Shown here piece by piece: positions 9,171-17,370 of a stretch of DNA of 64,000 nt. Below the pieces are notes generated by a model. That model was given only the letters and a program-made list of their open reading frames with translations. It was not told the DNA's origin and made no database searches. Within the stretch, counting starts at the first letter, position 1. Every line of letters starts with the position of its first letter. Source of the stretch: Shimia sp039969785 (lineage in GTDB: Bacteria; Pseudomonadota; Alphaproteobacteria; Rhodobacterales; Rhodobacteraceae); contig NZ_JBDVNC010000048.1 of assembly GCF_039969785.1 (NCBI RefSeq), forward strand, positions 183,406 through 247,405. Direction: 5' to 3'. Made by a program: the position numbers and the translations under genes.

Positions 9171-10247
9171 ATGAAGATTCTGGCCGTCGACGATGACGAA
9201 AGTATCCGTGAACTGCTGACCGAGGCAGTTGCGGCAAAGACATCTCATTCGCTCCAGACTGCGCCTTCGGGGCCAGAAGCCATTCGTATGATTGCGCGTG
9301 AAACTGAGCCATTTGACTGCTTCCTGCTGGATATTCAAATGCCGGTCATGGATGGCATCACACTGTGCTCAAAGATCCGCAAGACCAAAGGATATGCCCG
9401 CAAACCGATCATCATGCTGACAGCCATGTCGCAGAAGAAATACATCGACTCGGCCTTTGCCGCAGGGGCGACGGACTACGTGACGAAACCATTTGATTTT
9501 CTGGAATTGTTCAGCCGGATCAACGTTGCCGAAAAGCTCGCCAGCGAACAGATGCGTGTAAACGAAGGCATCTCGGAGATGTCAGCACTCAAACGGGATT
9601 TGCTTGAGAATGCCGCCCACAGCCTGAACGAACCGGTCGAAATCTCGGGTGTGACCCAGGTCGTCGGCTATGTCGCCTTTGAGAACTATATCATGCAGCT
9701 ATCGCGCGCCTCATTGCTGCGCGCCTCGGTATTTTCAGTGAAAATTGCCGGTGTTGAGCGTCTCTTTGACTCCGTCAGCCACCTGTCTTTTAAGCAAATG
9801 ATCACGGATATCGCCAGCGAGGCCGTGTCTGTATTTGCAGATAACAACGCGCTGGCCACGTATCGCGGCAATGGCGTATTTCTGGTGATTGCTCCAAAGA
9901 TGGGGCATTTCTCGCATACGAAATTCGAAGTTGATCTGAACAGCCGGCTGGATTTTGTACCGTCCCTTCATGTGGAAGGCCAGAATGTCAAAACCTGTGT
10001 TGGCGAACCTGTTTCCATGCGGTCTCTGACCAAAGCTGGCGCTTTGTTTTCGCTCCAGAAGGCCTCAGCGAACGCAGAACAGCGCGTCAAGAACCAGAAA
10101 GAAGTCCTCGCGCTGCTGCGCAAGTCCATGCGGTTGCACCGCCGGTCCGGATTCCAAAACGAAATGGAGCGCCGCGCTTACGAAGTGTTGTTGCAGGACG
10201 CTCTGACTGAGGACACGTCAGGGGCCGGAACAAAAGCCTACAGCTAA
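9171..10247 (+). CDS. Response regulator with receiver domain and degenerate GGDEF-like region
   Basis: The 358-residue product has an N-terminal receiver domain: acidic cluster DDD at residues 7-9, phosphoacceptor Asp54 (LLDIQMPVMDG), Thr84 and Lys106 (TKPFD). A helix linker (about 115-150) leads to a domain whose pattern (YVAFENYIMQL... then YRGNGVFLVI at 231-240) resembles a GGDEF fold in which the signature is replaced by GNGVF. It would then lack diguanylate cyclase activity and act through binding or dimerisation; this is inference. The ATG at 9171 has GAAAGGG eight bases upstream, better than the in-frame ATG at 9141. It converges on luxI across a hairpin at 10245-10278. Confidence 0.8.
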   Translation: MKILAVDDDESIRELLTEAVAAKTSHSLQTAPSGPEAIRMIARETEPFDCFLLDIQMPVMDGITLCSKIRKTKGYARKPIIMLTAMSQKKYIDSAFAAGATDYVTKPFDFLELFSRINVAEKLASEQMRVNEGISEMSALKRDLLENAAHSLNEPVEISGVTQVVGYVAFENYIMQLSRASLLRASVFSVKIAGVERLFDSVSHLSFKQMITDIASEAVSVFADNNALATYRGNGVFLVIAPKMGHFSHTKFEVDLNSRLDFVPSLHVEGQNVKTCVGEPVSMRSLTKAGALFSLQKASANAEQRVKNQKEVLALLRKSMRLHRRSGFQNEMERRAYEVLLQDALTEDTSGAGTKAYS

Positions 10248-10278
10248 TCCAAAAGGCCTCCTACAACCTTTTGGGTTA
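10245..10278. terminator. Bidirectional hairpin between receiver gene and luxI
   Basis: Arms CCAAAAGG (10249-10256) and CCTTTTGG (10267-10274) with a 10-nt loop, extended by weaker pairs through both flanking stop codons to a 12-bp stem. A T-rich stretch on each side makes it a plausible terminator for both convergent genes, though the stem is only moderately GC-rich. Confidence 0.6.
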
Positions 10279-10866
10279 ATGGTGATGCGTATGTTCGAGG
10301 TCCATCAGCGCAACCTGAATTTTGACACCGTCCAGCAACATAACCGGCCCAGCAGGTTCAGCAACAAGACCCAGCCGACCAATCCATCTAGACCACACAG
10401 CGGGTACCAGCCCCAGGACTTTTTTTGCCCGCAGATCACGCGCCGTTTCGATCAATTGGTTCATCAGCTGAGCTTGCACTTTGGTACGGTCTTTTGCCGG
10501 AACATTGTGGGAAATGAACACGCGGCTGGATTCCCAGATATCGGGGTCCACTGGGGCCTCGAAATTCAACAAGTCAGACGGTATCGACTCCAACATACCC
10601 TTTTGCGCATCGCGGATCATATACGTGTACATGCCGCACTTTGCCGTCGTAGGCGTCAGCCTGATACCAGCAAGAACCTCGCCCGCTTCATGTACCGCGA
10701 TCCAGCGGCTGGCGGGTGTATCATACTGGTCGTATTCCATGCCCTCAGCCTCGGGCAGGTCCCAGTTATTCTGAACAATAAAACACTGACGGCGCGCCTT
10801 TAGAAGCTTTACCAAAAGCTCGCCATGGTTGTGCATATTTTCAAAGGACAGGGTAGTCGTAAGCAT
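10276..10866 (-). CDS. luxI: Acyl-homoserine-lactone synthase, LuxI family
   Basis: Makes an N-acyl-homoserine lactone from S-adenosylmethionine and an acyl carrier. The 196-residue product carries the invariant family set: Arg26, Phe29, Trp35, Asp46, Asp49, Arg69, Glu112 and Arg115 (RRQCF, NNWD, DQYDT, GIRL, WESSR). The start at 10866 has GAGGAGA about eight bases upstream. The tail ends HTHHH. No luxR-type AHL receptor is adjacent; instead phosphorelay genes surround it. Two CtrA-type half-sites lie about 110-125 bp upstream of the start. Acyl chain length cannot be read from sequence. Confidence 0.93.
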   Translation of the reverse strand: MLTTTLSFENMHNHGELLVKLLKARRQCFIVQNNWDLPEAEGMEYDQYDTPASRWIAVHEAGEVLAGIRLTPTTAKCGMYTYMIRDAQKGMLESIPSDLLNFEAPVDPDIWESSRVFISHNVPAKDRTKVQAQLMNQLIETARDLRAKKVLGLVPAVWSRWIGRLGLVAEPAGPVMLLDGVKIQVALMDLEHTHHH

Positions 10867-11471
10867 GTCCCCATCTCTCCTCAGTCGAAAGATTATCAGC
10901 GGAATACAAGCAGAACTAATTCACCAAATCCGTTCGAAAACAGAAGTGTTTACCAAGCAGAGTCAGGCAGAAATGGTTAACAAATGGTAAACAACATGCC
11001 AGGGAACAGGCCTCAAACAGGTGTCGATTGCATTTCTATTTTGGCACCAAGCCACAATAGCTCCGAAATCGATATGAACATCACCCAATCGAGGCACTTG
11101 CCGCCCTATTTCATATCTGCGCTGCCACCGATACTGCTCACCACTCTTCCACCTCAACGTTTTTCTTTTAATAGAGACACATAAGCGCCACTCTTTCCAC
11201 AAGAAAAAGCCGCAATTCATCCAACAACACTCTGACTGTGGCAGAAAAATCGCCAAATGTTACACGTTTTGCGGTAGCGACAGGCATTGATGTGTCAAAC
11301 TGTCTCGCCTCGGCAGATTACGGCCTAATGATTTTCCTAAAATCGGCAATGCGACTTCGCGGAAATTCCCCCTCAACACCACGAAATCGCCACCTTGGCC
11401 TACCAAATTCAGTAAGCGTTCTGGAGCTCGCCTCCTGATATGCAACGCCTGATTGCTGCCAAGAGGATGCC
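10867..11471. other. 605-bp intergenic region between luxI and the 127-residue unknown gene
   Basis: AT-rich, with no credible gene; short open frames on both strands (for example 11238-11438 plus, 11260-11445 minus) have no recognisable protein character and overlap each other. It must hold the luxI promoter (minus) and that of the unknown gene (plus). The only structured element I found is the tandem repeat at 10971-10992, described separately. No lux-box-like 20-bp palindrome was seen. Confidence 0.5.
10971..10992 (-). promoter_or_regulatory. Tandem CtrA-type half-sites upstream of luxI
   Basis: Plus strand reads AAATGGTTAAC then AAATGGTAAAC, two adjacent 11-bp units with one mismatch. 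Read on the luxI (minus) strand these contain TTAACCAT and TTTACCAT. TTAACCAT is the half-site form of the CtrA motif in Rhodobacterales and other alphaproteobacteria (established knowledge). The 11-bp spacing puts both on the same DNA face. That CtrA acts here is inference. Confidence 0.5.
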
Positions 11472-11855
11472 ATGCAACCGTTTTTTATGACTTTTCATGT
11501 CAAAGGTGAAATCGCCGGAACACTGCTTCTGCGCGAACCGCAGAAAAAGCTTCTGATCGACCTTTCGCCGGAAGTGAGCACCGGAGCCAGAGCACCAGGC
11601 TACGCCTATCCAGAACGGGTGTGTTTCACGCTGACAAATGAAGACCTGATATCGCGCTTTGATCAGGACATCGCCGCAGGCGACGTGATCGAGGCGACCG
11701 GCACGTTTTCTCAATCTGCTTATATCCCGCACAAGACCAGCCACATCGACACGACATTTCTGATGCTCGACTTTGTACGCTGTTCACGCCGACTGCCGGA
11801 CCCGCGCCATAAAGGGAACGTCTACCCTATGCCTGATATGGTCTGGATGCATTGA
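11472..11855 (+). CDS. Uncharacterised 127-residue protein
   Basis: I do not recognise a family. The sequence is soluble in character, with no signal peptide or membrane helix. A hydrophobic/charged alternation (LLREPQKKLLIDLSPE; GDVIEATGTFSQSAYIPHKT; IDTTFLMLDFVRC) suggests a small beta-barrel, possibly OB-like, but this is weak inference. The ATG at 11472 has GAGGA only four bases upstream; the Met six codons in (11487) is an alternative start. It sits alone between luxI and the sensor kinase, transcribed toward the kinase with a 105-bp gap, so co-transcription with the kinase and HPt genes is possible. Confidence 0.65.
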   Translation: MQPFFMTFHVKGEIAGTLLLREPQKKLLIDLSPEVSTGARAPGYAYPERVCFTLTNEDLISRFDQDIAAGDVIEATGTFSQSAYIPHKTSHIDTTFLMLDFVRCSRRLPDPRHKGNVYPMPDMVWMH

Positions 11856-11960
11856 ACCCAAATGGTCGAAACTGGAACATGGCGATGCCACATTCGCCTG
11901 ATTTACTGGATTTGAACTAACAGGTGTCAAAACGACATCCTGAAAGCCGGAAATCGCAGA

Positions 11961-13391
11961 ATGCACACCGACTATTCAAATGATCAAGCGCCGCCGCTTA
12001 CAATCGAACAACGCTTCGAACGTTTGATTGCGCGCGTGTTCTTGTCTGGCAAGCCGACACTTGAGAGCGCGCGGCGGCATGAAAAACAGATCCGCGATTT
12101 TGCCAGCGGCGGACTCGCCTTGTTCTGGCAGCGGCAGGGTATTTATTTTGGCGCAGCCCTTTTGTGCGGCTTTTACTATAGCATCACGATTGCAGTACTC
12201 TGTTATCTGCTGTGTCAGGTTGCAGATGCATTTGACAGCTTTGTATCTCTCAAAGTTGTTAAGCGCACTGATCGCTCTTTAAGACACACCCGGCGCTTAT
12301 TAGGGCTTCTCTTTTTCTCCAACCTGTTCAGCTCGCTTGCAGTAGCCACGTTCACCTTGTTGGTTGCGGACCTCGAAGGTCCAGCGGAACACTTTACATC
12401 ATTGTTCTTCCTGTTTGCGGCTGGGTTGTTTGCTGCAGTGAACAACCATCAATTGCCCCAAGTACTCGCCGTGCGACTGATCATTTATGGTGCCTTGTTC
12501 ATCTACATCCCGGCCCGCGACATCTGGAATGAAAGCCCATATTACGGCTCTCAGATGTGGTTACACTTTGCGACCGCGATATTCGTGCTGTATTTCGTCC
12601 TTGAATGCTCGATGATCTTCCTGCGGCTCTATCAACGTGGCCTGGACCAGCTAGATGAATTGCGCACCGAACGTGACCGCGCACGCGAAGCTTACGAGGT
12701 GAAGTCACAGTTTGTGTCTGTCGTCAGCCACGAGTTGCGCACCCCGCTAACATCCATAAACGGCGCCCTGGGTTTGCTGCGCGATTCCGATCTGTCCAAT
12801 AATCCCGAAAGCGCGGCGCGCATGCTTGATATCGCCCATAAAAACAGCCAACGGCTGAGCAAGCTGATCAATGATCTGCTGGATATCCAAAAGATGGAGT
12901 CCAGCAAGATGACCTATGATTTTGCACCGCTCGATCTGACTGAGTTGATCAACGAGGCTGCTCATTCAATCGCGCCGTATGCAGAAAAATATGACGTTTC
13001 CGTTTGTCTCACGGGCGACAGTGACGCGCTTCATGTTAGCGCAGACCGAGAGAGGTTGATGCAGGTTCTGGACAATTTGTTGTCCAATGCAGTCAAATTT
13101 TCAAGCGCCGGTGGCGAAGTGCACCTTAGCGCCCGGGCCGAAGACGATTTTGCGATCCTTGAGGTGCGCGATTTTGGGGTCGGTATTCCCAAGGATTCCG
13201 AGCATCTTGTTTTTGGCAAGTTCACTCAGGTCGATGGCTCGGACAAACGCAATCACGACGGCACCGGTCTGGGACTGTCCATCGTTCGACAGATTGTCAC
13301 CGACCACGACGCGCATATCGATTACGAAAGCCAGCCCGGTCAGGGCACCCTGTTTTATGTCGAATTCCCCTTATTGCGGAGACCATCATGA
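11961..13391 (+). CDS. Membrane sensor histidine kinase
   Basis: The 476-residue protein has a cytoplasmic N-terminus of about 58 residues, then roughly six hydrophobic helices between residues 60 and 225, with no large extracytoplasmic sensor domain. A short coiled linker (LDELRTERDRAREAY) leads to the HisKA segment with phosphoacceptor His257 (VVSHELRTPLTS). The ATPase domain shows the N box NLLSNAVKFS (372-381), G1 DFGVGIP (404-410) and G2 GTGLGLS (434-440). There is no attached receiver, so it is not a hybrid kinase. It overlaps the HPt gene by ATGA, so the kinase and HPt are made together and probably form one relay. The signal is unknown. Confidence 0.9.
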   Translation: MHTDYSNDQAPPLTIEQRFERLIARVFLSGKPTLESARRHEKQIRDFASGGLALFWQRQGIYFGAALLCGFYYSITIAVLCYLLCQVADAFDSFVSLKVVKRTDRSLRHTRRLLGLLFFSNLFSSLAVATFTLLVADLEGPAEHFTSLFFLFAAGLFAAVNNHQLPQVLAVRLIIYGALFIYIPARDIWNESPYYGSQMWLHFATAIFVLYFVLECSMIFLRLYQRGLDQLDELRTERDRAREAYEVKSQFVSVVSHELRTPLTSINGALGLLRDSDLSNNPESAARMLDIAHKNSQRLSKLINDLLDIQKMESSKMTYDFAPLDLTELINEAAHSIAPYAEKYDVSVCLTGDSDALHVSADRERLMQVLDNLLSNAVKFSSAGGEVHLSARAEDDFAILEVRDFGVGIPKDSEHLVFGKFTQVDGSDKRNHDGTGLGLSIVRQIVTDHDAHIDYESQPGQGTLFYVEFPLLRRPS

Positions 13392-13750
13392 ACCAAGCAA
13401 CCCATATGTTTCCGGCCGAACATCAGGATAAATTTGCCCAACTGCGCGCGCATTTCTTATCAGGTCTGCCAAAACGCGAGACGGAGTTGGAGGACCTCAC
13501 TGCGACGCTTTTGATCCAACCAAACTGCTCAAAAACTCTGGAAAACCTGTATGTGGCAACGCACAAGCTGGCCGGGATTTGTGCGACTTACGGCCTCGCG
13601 TCTGCCGGGGTTCAGGCGGCACGTGTGGAAGAGCAAATTGAACAAGCGCAGAATCACGAAATGAGCGAAGACTCGTTGTATGAGATTCTAGCAGAAATAG
13701 AATTGCTGTCGGACGAATTGCGCCGTGTTGTGAGCGTGCCGCAGGCCTAG
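13388..13750 (+). CDS. Histidine phosphotransfer (HPt) domain protein
   Basis: The 120-residue all-helical protein has an HPt signature around His59 (ATHKLAGICATYGL, matching HxLxGxxxxxG). It should carry phosphate between a receiver aspartate and another receiver. It is translationally coupled to the kinase (ATGA). Its last four bases overlap the convergent lone receiver gene. Since the kinase has no receiver domain, phosphate would have to pass through one of the separate receivers (13747-14139 or 9171-10247); the direction is inference. Confidence 0.85.
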   Translation: MNQATHMFPAEHQDKFAQLRAHFLSGLPKRETELEDLTATLLIQPNCSKTLENLYVATHKLAGICATYGLASAGVQAARVEEQIEQAQNHEMSEDSLYEILAEIELLSDELRRVVSVPQA

Positions 13751-14139
13751 GCCAATGCCTTCATCGCAAGCTGGCGAATTTGATCGGGCAACGTCACCGG
13801 ATCAAACGGCTTTTGAATCGCTCCAATTGCCTGATTGCGGATCGCCCCCTGATGTTCGGTCGCGACGTTTTTAGACGTCATAAAGATCGCCGGCGTTTCA
13901 GCTAGCGCCGGTATTTCACGCAGCGCCGCGAGCGTTTCAATGCCGGTCATACCTGGCATCATCATATCCAGAACAATCACATCCGGCCCAAAACCTTCGG
14001 CCTTTTGCACCGCAATATCACCACTCTCGCATTGCAATAGCTCAAATCCGCCCAGATCAACCAGCGCAAGACTGGCGATTTCGCGAATGTCGGGATCATC
14101 CTCCACATGCAGGATTTTTTTGATGTCTTGCATTTTCAT
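13747..14139 (-). CDS. Single-domain response regulator (receiver only)
   Basis: 130 residues, a complete CheY-like receiver and nothing else: acidic pair Glu13/Asp14-Asp15 (HVEDDPD), phosphoacceptor Asp58 (IVLDMMMPGMTG), a Thr in FMTSKN and Lys in IQKPFDP. It is likely a phosphate shuttle or sink for the kinase/HPt pair that it faces. Two Mets are possible starts: 14139, and 14133 two codons in, which has better AAGG spacing (eight bases). The 3' end overlaps the HPt gene by 4 bp. The opposite orientation means it is transcribed separately from the kinase. Confidence 0.88.
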   Translation of the reverse strand: MKMQDIKKILHVEDDPDIREIASLALVDLGGFELLQCESGDIAVQKAEGFGPDVIVLDMMMPGMTGIETLAALREIPALAETPAIFMTSKNVATEHQGAIRNQAIGAIQKPFDPVTLPDQIRQLAMKALA

Positions 14140-14216
14140 AGCCTTACACGTGTATCCGCACTTAACTTAAGGCCCAATTTCAACCGGCGAAAGAGTCCGA
14201 TTGTGTCAGCCTGACC

Positions 14217-14254
14217 CCAAATAGCACCAGATTTGGCGACATGATGCTATTTGG
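14217..14254. terminator. Perfect 10-bp inverted repeat downstream of iorAB
   Basis: Arms CCAAATAGCA (14217-14226) and TGCTATTTGG (14245-14254) with an 18-nt spacer, 36 nt beyond the iorB stop. There is no clear T-run after it on the minus strand, so it may be a Rho-assisted or mRNA-stabilising hairpin, or an operator for the receiver gene that starts at 14139. Confidence 0.4.
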
Positions 14255-14289
14255 CCTCGGTCAAAAGCTCCTCTGACAACACGCGCGAT

Positions 14290-16527
14290 TCACACAAAAT
14301 CGATGCTATGGTACAAGGGCAATTCGCGAATGCGCTGGCCTGTTGCCGCAAAGATTGCGTTGGCCAATGCGGGCGCAGCTGGCGGCACGGGTGGCTCGCC
14401 AATACCTCTGACTTTTGCGCCGTTCTCTAGACCTTTTACGAAAATCTCAGGGCATTGATACAATCTCATACCTTCATGACTGTCGAAATTCGATTGCTCT
14501 GCCATGCCATCTGAATACGTGATTTCGCAATTGATCGCATGCCCCAGCCCAAAGATCACGCCGCCTTGCACAAGGTTTTCAAAGTTGACCGGGTCCACAA
14601 CCGTGCCGACATCTGCCGCAACCCAAACCTTGTCGATTTGAATACCGTCTTCCGTTGCGGTCACTTCGATAACCTCAGCCGTCGGCACACCAAAACTTTC
14701 GACAAACGCAACCCCGCGCCCTTTGCCCGGCGCAAGCGGTGCGCCCCAGTCTGACATCTCGGCCACTGTCTCCAAAACCTTACGGCTCACATCGTGTTGC
14801 ATCAGCCGAATGCGCTCTTCCATCGGGTCCGCCCCGGCCGCATGGATCAACTCATCCAACACGCTGTCAAAAAAGAACCCGTTGGCGGACGCGCCCACCG
14901 ACCGCCAGGACGAAACCGGTGCCAACTCTGGCGCGCGGTAGGCCCGCATGCGATAGTTCGGCAGCGCATAAGGATTGTTCCAGGCGCCCGCCGCAATCTG
15001 GCTGTCTGGCCCGGGCACCGGAATATTGGCACGCCCCATCTGCGACGAAATAACAGACGGCATCGCCACCTGAAGATCCATTGCAACGACCTGACCGTTT
15101 TTGACGCTACCGGTAGCGCGGGCAATACCCGGCTGACGCGGGAAATCATGTGTCATGTCTTCTTCGCGCGAATAAGTCAGCTTGACCGGTGTTCCCCGCA
15201 TCTGGTTGGCAATCTCAGTGGCTTGTTTGATGTGTTCAAATTCCAGCCGGTGGCCAAAGCTGCCGCCCATAAACTGGTTGTTAAAGGTGACCTGCGACGC
15301 ATCATGCCCCGTCACACCAGCAACCATGTCCTGCAAGATACGCGGCATTTGATGTCCGGACCATACAGTGACCCCACCCTCTTCCACCAGAACTGTGGCG
15401 TTCAATGGCTCCAACGGGGCGTGCGCGACATAGGGCACACGGTATTCCAATGGGGCGACGGCCCCCTCTTTCATCGCCGCATCAACATCCCCGTCATCGC
15501 GCCAGGTGCTGTCCAAATGCGTTTCGGTAAAGGACGCCGCAATTTCCTGCCAATGCTGGTCCTGTTCTGCCGGATACGGCGCCTCTGCCCATTCGCAGTC
15601 AATAGTTTCAGTCGCCTGAATGGCCCGCCACGTATTGTCTGCAATCACGGCAACACCGTTGGTCACCTCTAGCACGTGCTTTACACCGCGCATGCCTTGC
15701 GCCGCGCTTGCGTCATAGCTGATCATGCCGCTGCGGCGCGGATTTACTTTGACAGCCGCGTGCACTGCACCTTCGATCTCCAGATCGATACCGTAGGTCT
15801 GCGTGCCTGTCGACTTTGCGACAATGTCCAACCGTTGCGTGGGTTTGCCGATCAATCGCCATTGGCTTGGGTCGCGCAGCTTTGGATCGCGCACCGGCGC
15901 AATATTCGCCGCGACGCCCGCCAGTTCCTGATAGCTCAGCTTGCTGCCATCAGGCAGGATCACATGCCCCGCCTTGGTTTTCAGCGCAGTTGTGTTGATC
16001 CCGGTCTGTTGGGCCGCCGCAGCCTTTAGCGTTTCCCGCGCCATCGCGCCTGCCTGCCGCAGCTTGTCAAAACTGTCCGGTACACTTGTCGACCCGCCCG
16101 TTCCCTGCAAACCGATCAGCTTGATCACGCCCCCCATAACACTGCGCATAGACTCCGCCGGAAACCCGGCATCTGACGCCATAAACGGCACGCCTTCGCC
16201 CGCCATCGCAGTATTCCAATAGGCTTTGTCAGGCTTTCCGAAACTGATTTCAAATTGCCCCGGTTCAAGGTCCATCTCTTCTGCAATCAGAATAGCCTGC
16301 GCATGCGCCACACCCTGCCCTTTGTCCGCATGCGGTCCGATAAGCGTGATCTTATCCGCGTCGATCAGAACCCATGGGTTAAACGATGCTGCCCCGTCGT
16401 TCAGATCCTGTTCCAACGGGTTTGGATAAGGTGTTTTGACCTTATATACACCAAACGCCACACCACCGAGCACCGCAGCAGAGCCTATCAGAAAACTACG
16501 ACGCGCTATTTTGCCAGCTTTACCCAT
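14290..16527 (-). CDS. iorB: Isoquinoline 1-oxidoreductase beta-subunit-like molybdopterin dehydrogenase (IorB)
   Basis: Large molybdenum-cofactor subunit of an IorAB-type hydroxylase/aldehyde dehydrogenase. The 745-residue product starts with a twin-arginine signal (KIARRSFLIGSAAVLGG), so the complex is probably exported folded with its cofactor. Motifs of the xanthine-dehydrogenase family include FNNQFMGGSFGHRLE in the middle and, near the C-terminus, VQGGVIFGLGHA and RGIGEPPVPPAAPA. The ATG at 16527 follows the iorA stop directly; the adjacent TTG is less likely. No FAD subunit gene is present, as expected when electrons go to a cytochrome. The physiological substrate cannot be read from sequence. 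Confidence 0.88.
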   Translation of the reverse strand: MGKAGKIARRSFLIGSAAVLGGVAFGVYKVKTPYPNPLEQDLNDGAASFNPWVLIDADKITLIGPHADKGQGVAHAQAILIAEEMDLEPGQFEISFGKPDKAYWNTAMAGEGVPFMASDAGFPAESMRSVMGGVIKLIGLQGTGGSTSVPDSFDKLRQAGAMARETLKAAAAQQTGINTTALKTKAGHVILPDGSKLSYQELAGVAANIAPVRDPKLRDPSQWRLIGKPTQRLDIVAKSTGTQTYGIDLEIEGAVHAAVKVNPRRSGMISYDASAAQGMRGVKHVLEVTNGVAVIADNTWRAIQATETIDCEWAEAPYPAEQDQHWQEIAASFTETHLDSTWRDDGDVDAAMKEGAVAPLEYRVPYVAHAPLEPLNATVLVEEGGVTVWSGHQMPRILQDMVAGVTGHDASQVTFNNQFMGGSFGHRLEFEHIKQATEIANQMRGTPVKLTYSREEDMTHDFPRQPGIARATGSVKNGQVVAMDLQVAMPSVISSQMGRANIPVPGPDSQIAAGAWNNPYALPNYRMRAYRAPELAPVSSWRSVGASANGFFFDSVLDELIHAAGADPMEERIRLMQHDVSRKVLETVAEMSDWGAPLAPGKGRGVAFVESFGVPTAEVIEVTATEDGIQIDKVWVAADVGTVVDPVNFENLVQGGVIFGLGHAINCEITYSDGMAEQSNFDSHEGMRLYQCPEIFVKGLENGAKVRGIGEPPVPPAAPALANAIFAATGQRIRELPLYHSIDFV

Positions 16528-16530
16528 CAA

Positions 16531-16989
16531 TCAGGCCCCCTGCATCTTGGTTGCGGCCAGTTTGACGGCGGCGCGAATGCGTGGATACGTCCCGCACCGG
16601 CACAGGTTGCCTGACATCGCTTCGTTGATTTCTTCATCTGTCGGGCTTGGGATCTCGCTCAGCAATGACGCCGCCTGCATGATCTGACCAGACTGGCAGT
16701 ATCCACACTGCGCCACCTGTGTTTCGATCCAGGCTTCCTGAACCGCGTGCAATGCATCGGGCTGCCCCAACCCGTTGATCGTGGTGACAGGCCCGTCAAC
16801 ATCCGACACAAACGTCTGACATGATCGCACAGCCTCGACGTTGATGTGAACGGTGCACGCGCCGCAGGCCGCAATGCCGCAGCCATATTTCACCCCTTTG
16901 ATATTCAACTCATCCCGTAACACCCACAAAAGCGGCATGTCGTCTTCAACATCCACCTCATGACGTGCACCATCTACGATCAATTCCAC
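16531..16989 (-). CDS. iorA: [2Fe-2S] subunit of isoquinoline oxidoreductase-like enzyme (IorA)
   Basis: The 152-residue small subunit carries two [2Fe-2S] clusters: the plant-ferredoxin-like N-terminal site (CGIAACGACTVH with a later Cys) and the helical C-terminal site (CGYCQSGQIM plus CRCGTYPRI). It passes electrons from the molybdenum centre of IorB. It has no signal peptide and presumably crosses the membrane as a hitch-hiker with Tat-exported IorB. It is the first gene of the pair, with iorB starting three bases after its stop. The 381-bp region upstream separates it from gap. Confidence 0.9.
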   Translation of the reverse strand: MELIVDGARHEVDVEDDMPLLWVLRDELNIKGVKYGCGIAACGACTVHINVEAVRSCQTFVSDVDGPVTTINGLGQPDALHAVQEAWIETQVAQCGYCQSGQIMQAASLLSEIPSPTDEEINEAMSGNLCRCGTYPRIRAAVKLAATKMQGA

Positions 16990-17370
16990 GGCTCTTCTCC
17001 GGCTCTCAAGTCTGCTGTCACTCTCAAGATAGGGTGCGCCAACAAGTTCACACTCGCAGATTGCGCCATTCTACATGCAACTCGTGCCAGAACGATTAAA
17101 GGCCAAGTAGCGACCTGCCTCATCAGATACCCAGAATCGGACCGTAATTGCCCAGTTCGCTGCCCCGGAACGCAGCGCGATGGGTCGTCAGAATCCCTTT
17201 TCTCGCCTTTGCCCCCCGGATAAGCCATGATCGTTAGCGCCACCGGGCGACAAGCCGCCACATTTTGCGCTAACACTTTCAAATATTGCGATTTTTTTCT
17301 TCCCCCACTGCGACCCGCCCCGTATAGCAACCTCAAATCGAACCACGTATTTGTAAGTCAGGAGATCGAC
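16990..17370. other. Divergent intergenic region iorA / gap
   Basis: No gene. It contains the promoters of iorAB (minus) and gap (plus). Two LacI-type operator-like sites lie at 17233-17244 and 17263-17274 (separate entry). A ribosome site CAGGAGA at 17359-17365 precedes the gap ATG. I see no tRNA-like fold. Confidence 0.5.
17233..17274 (+). promoter_or_regulatory. Paired LacI-family-like operators upstream of gap
   Basis: GTTAGCGCCACC (17233-17244) and TTTTGCGCTAAC (17263-17274) each match 10 of 12 positions of the palindrome GTTAGCGCTAAC, and their perfect half-sites face each other. The centres are 30 bp apart, about three helical turns. LacI-family regulators bind such central-CG palindromes. 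CceR, the LacI-family regulator of central carbon metabolism described in Rhodobacter sphaeroides, is a natural candidate, but that is inference. Confidence 0.5.

Noticed and set aside
11238..11445. Overlapping short frames on both strands in the luxI upstream region
   Set aside because: Mutually exclusive, low-complexity, no ribosome site and no family.
10867..11471. Search for a lux box upstream of luxI
   Set aside because: No 20-bp ACCTG...CAGGT-type palindrome found; the weak CTGCCTGACTCTGCTTGGT-like stretch near 10950-10968 is not convincing.
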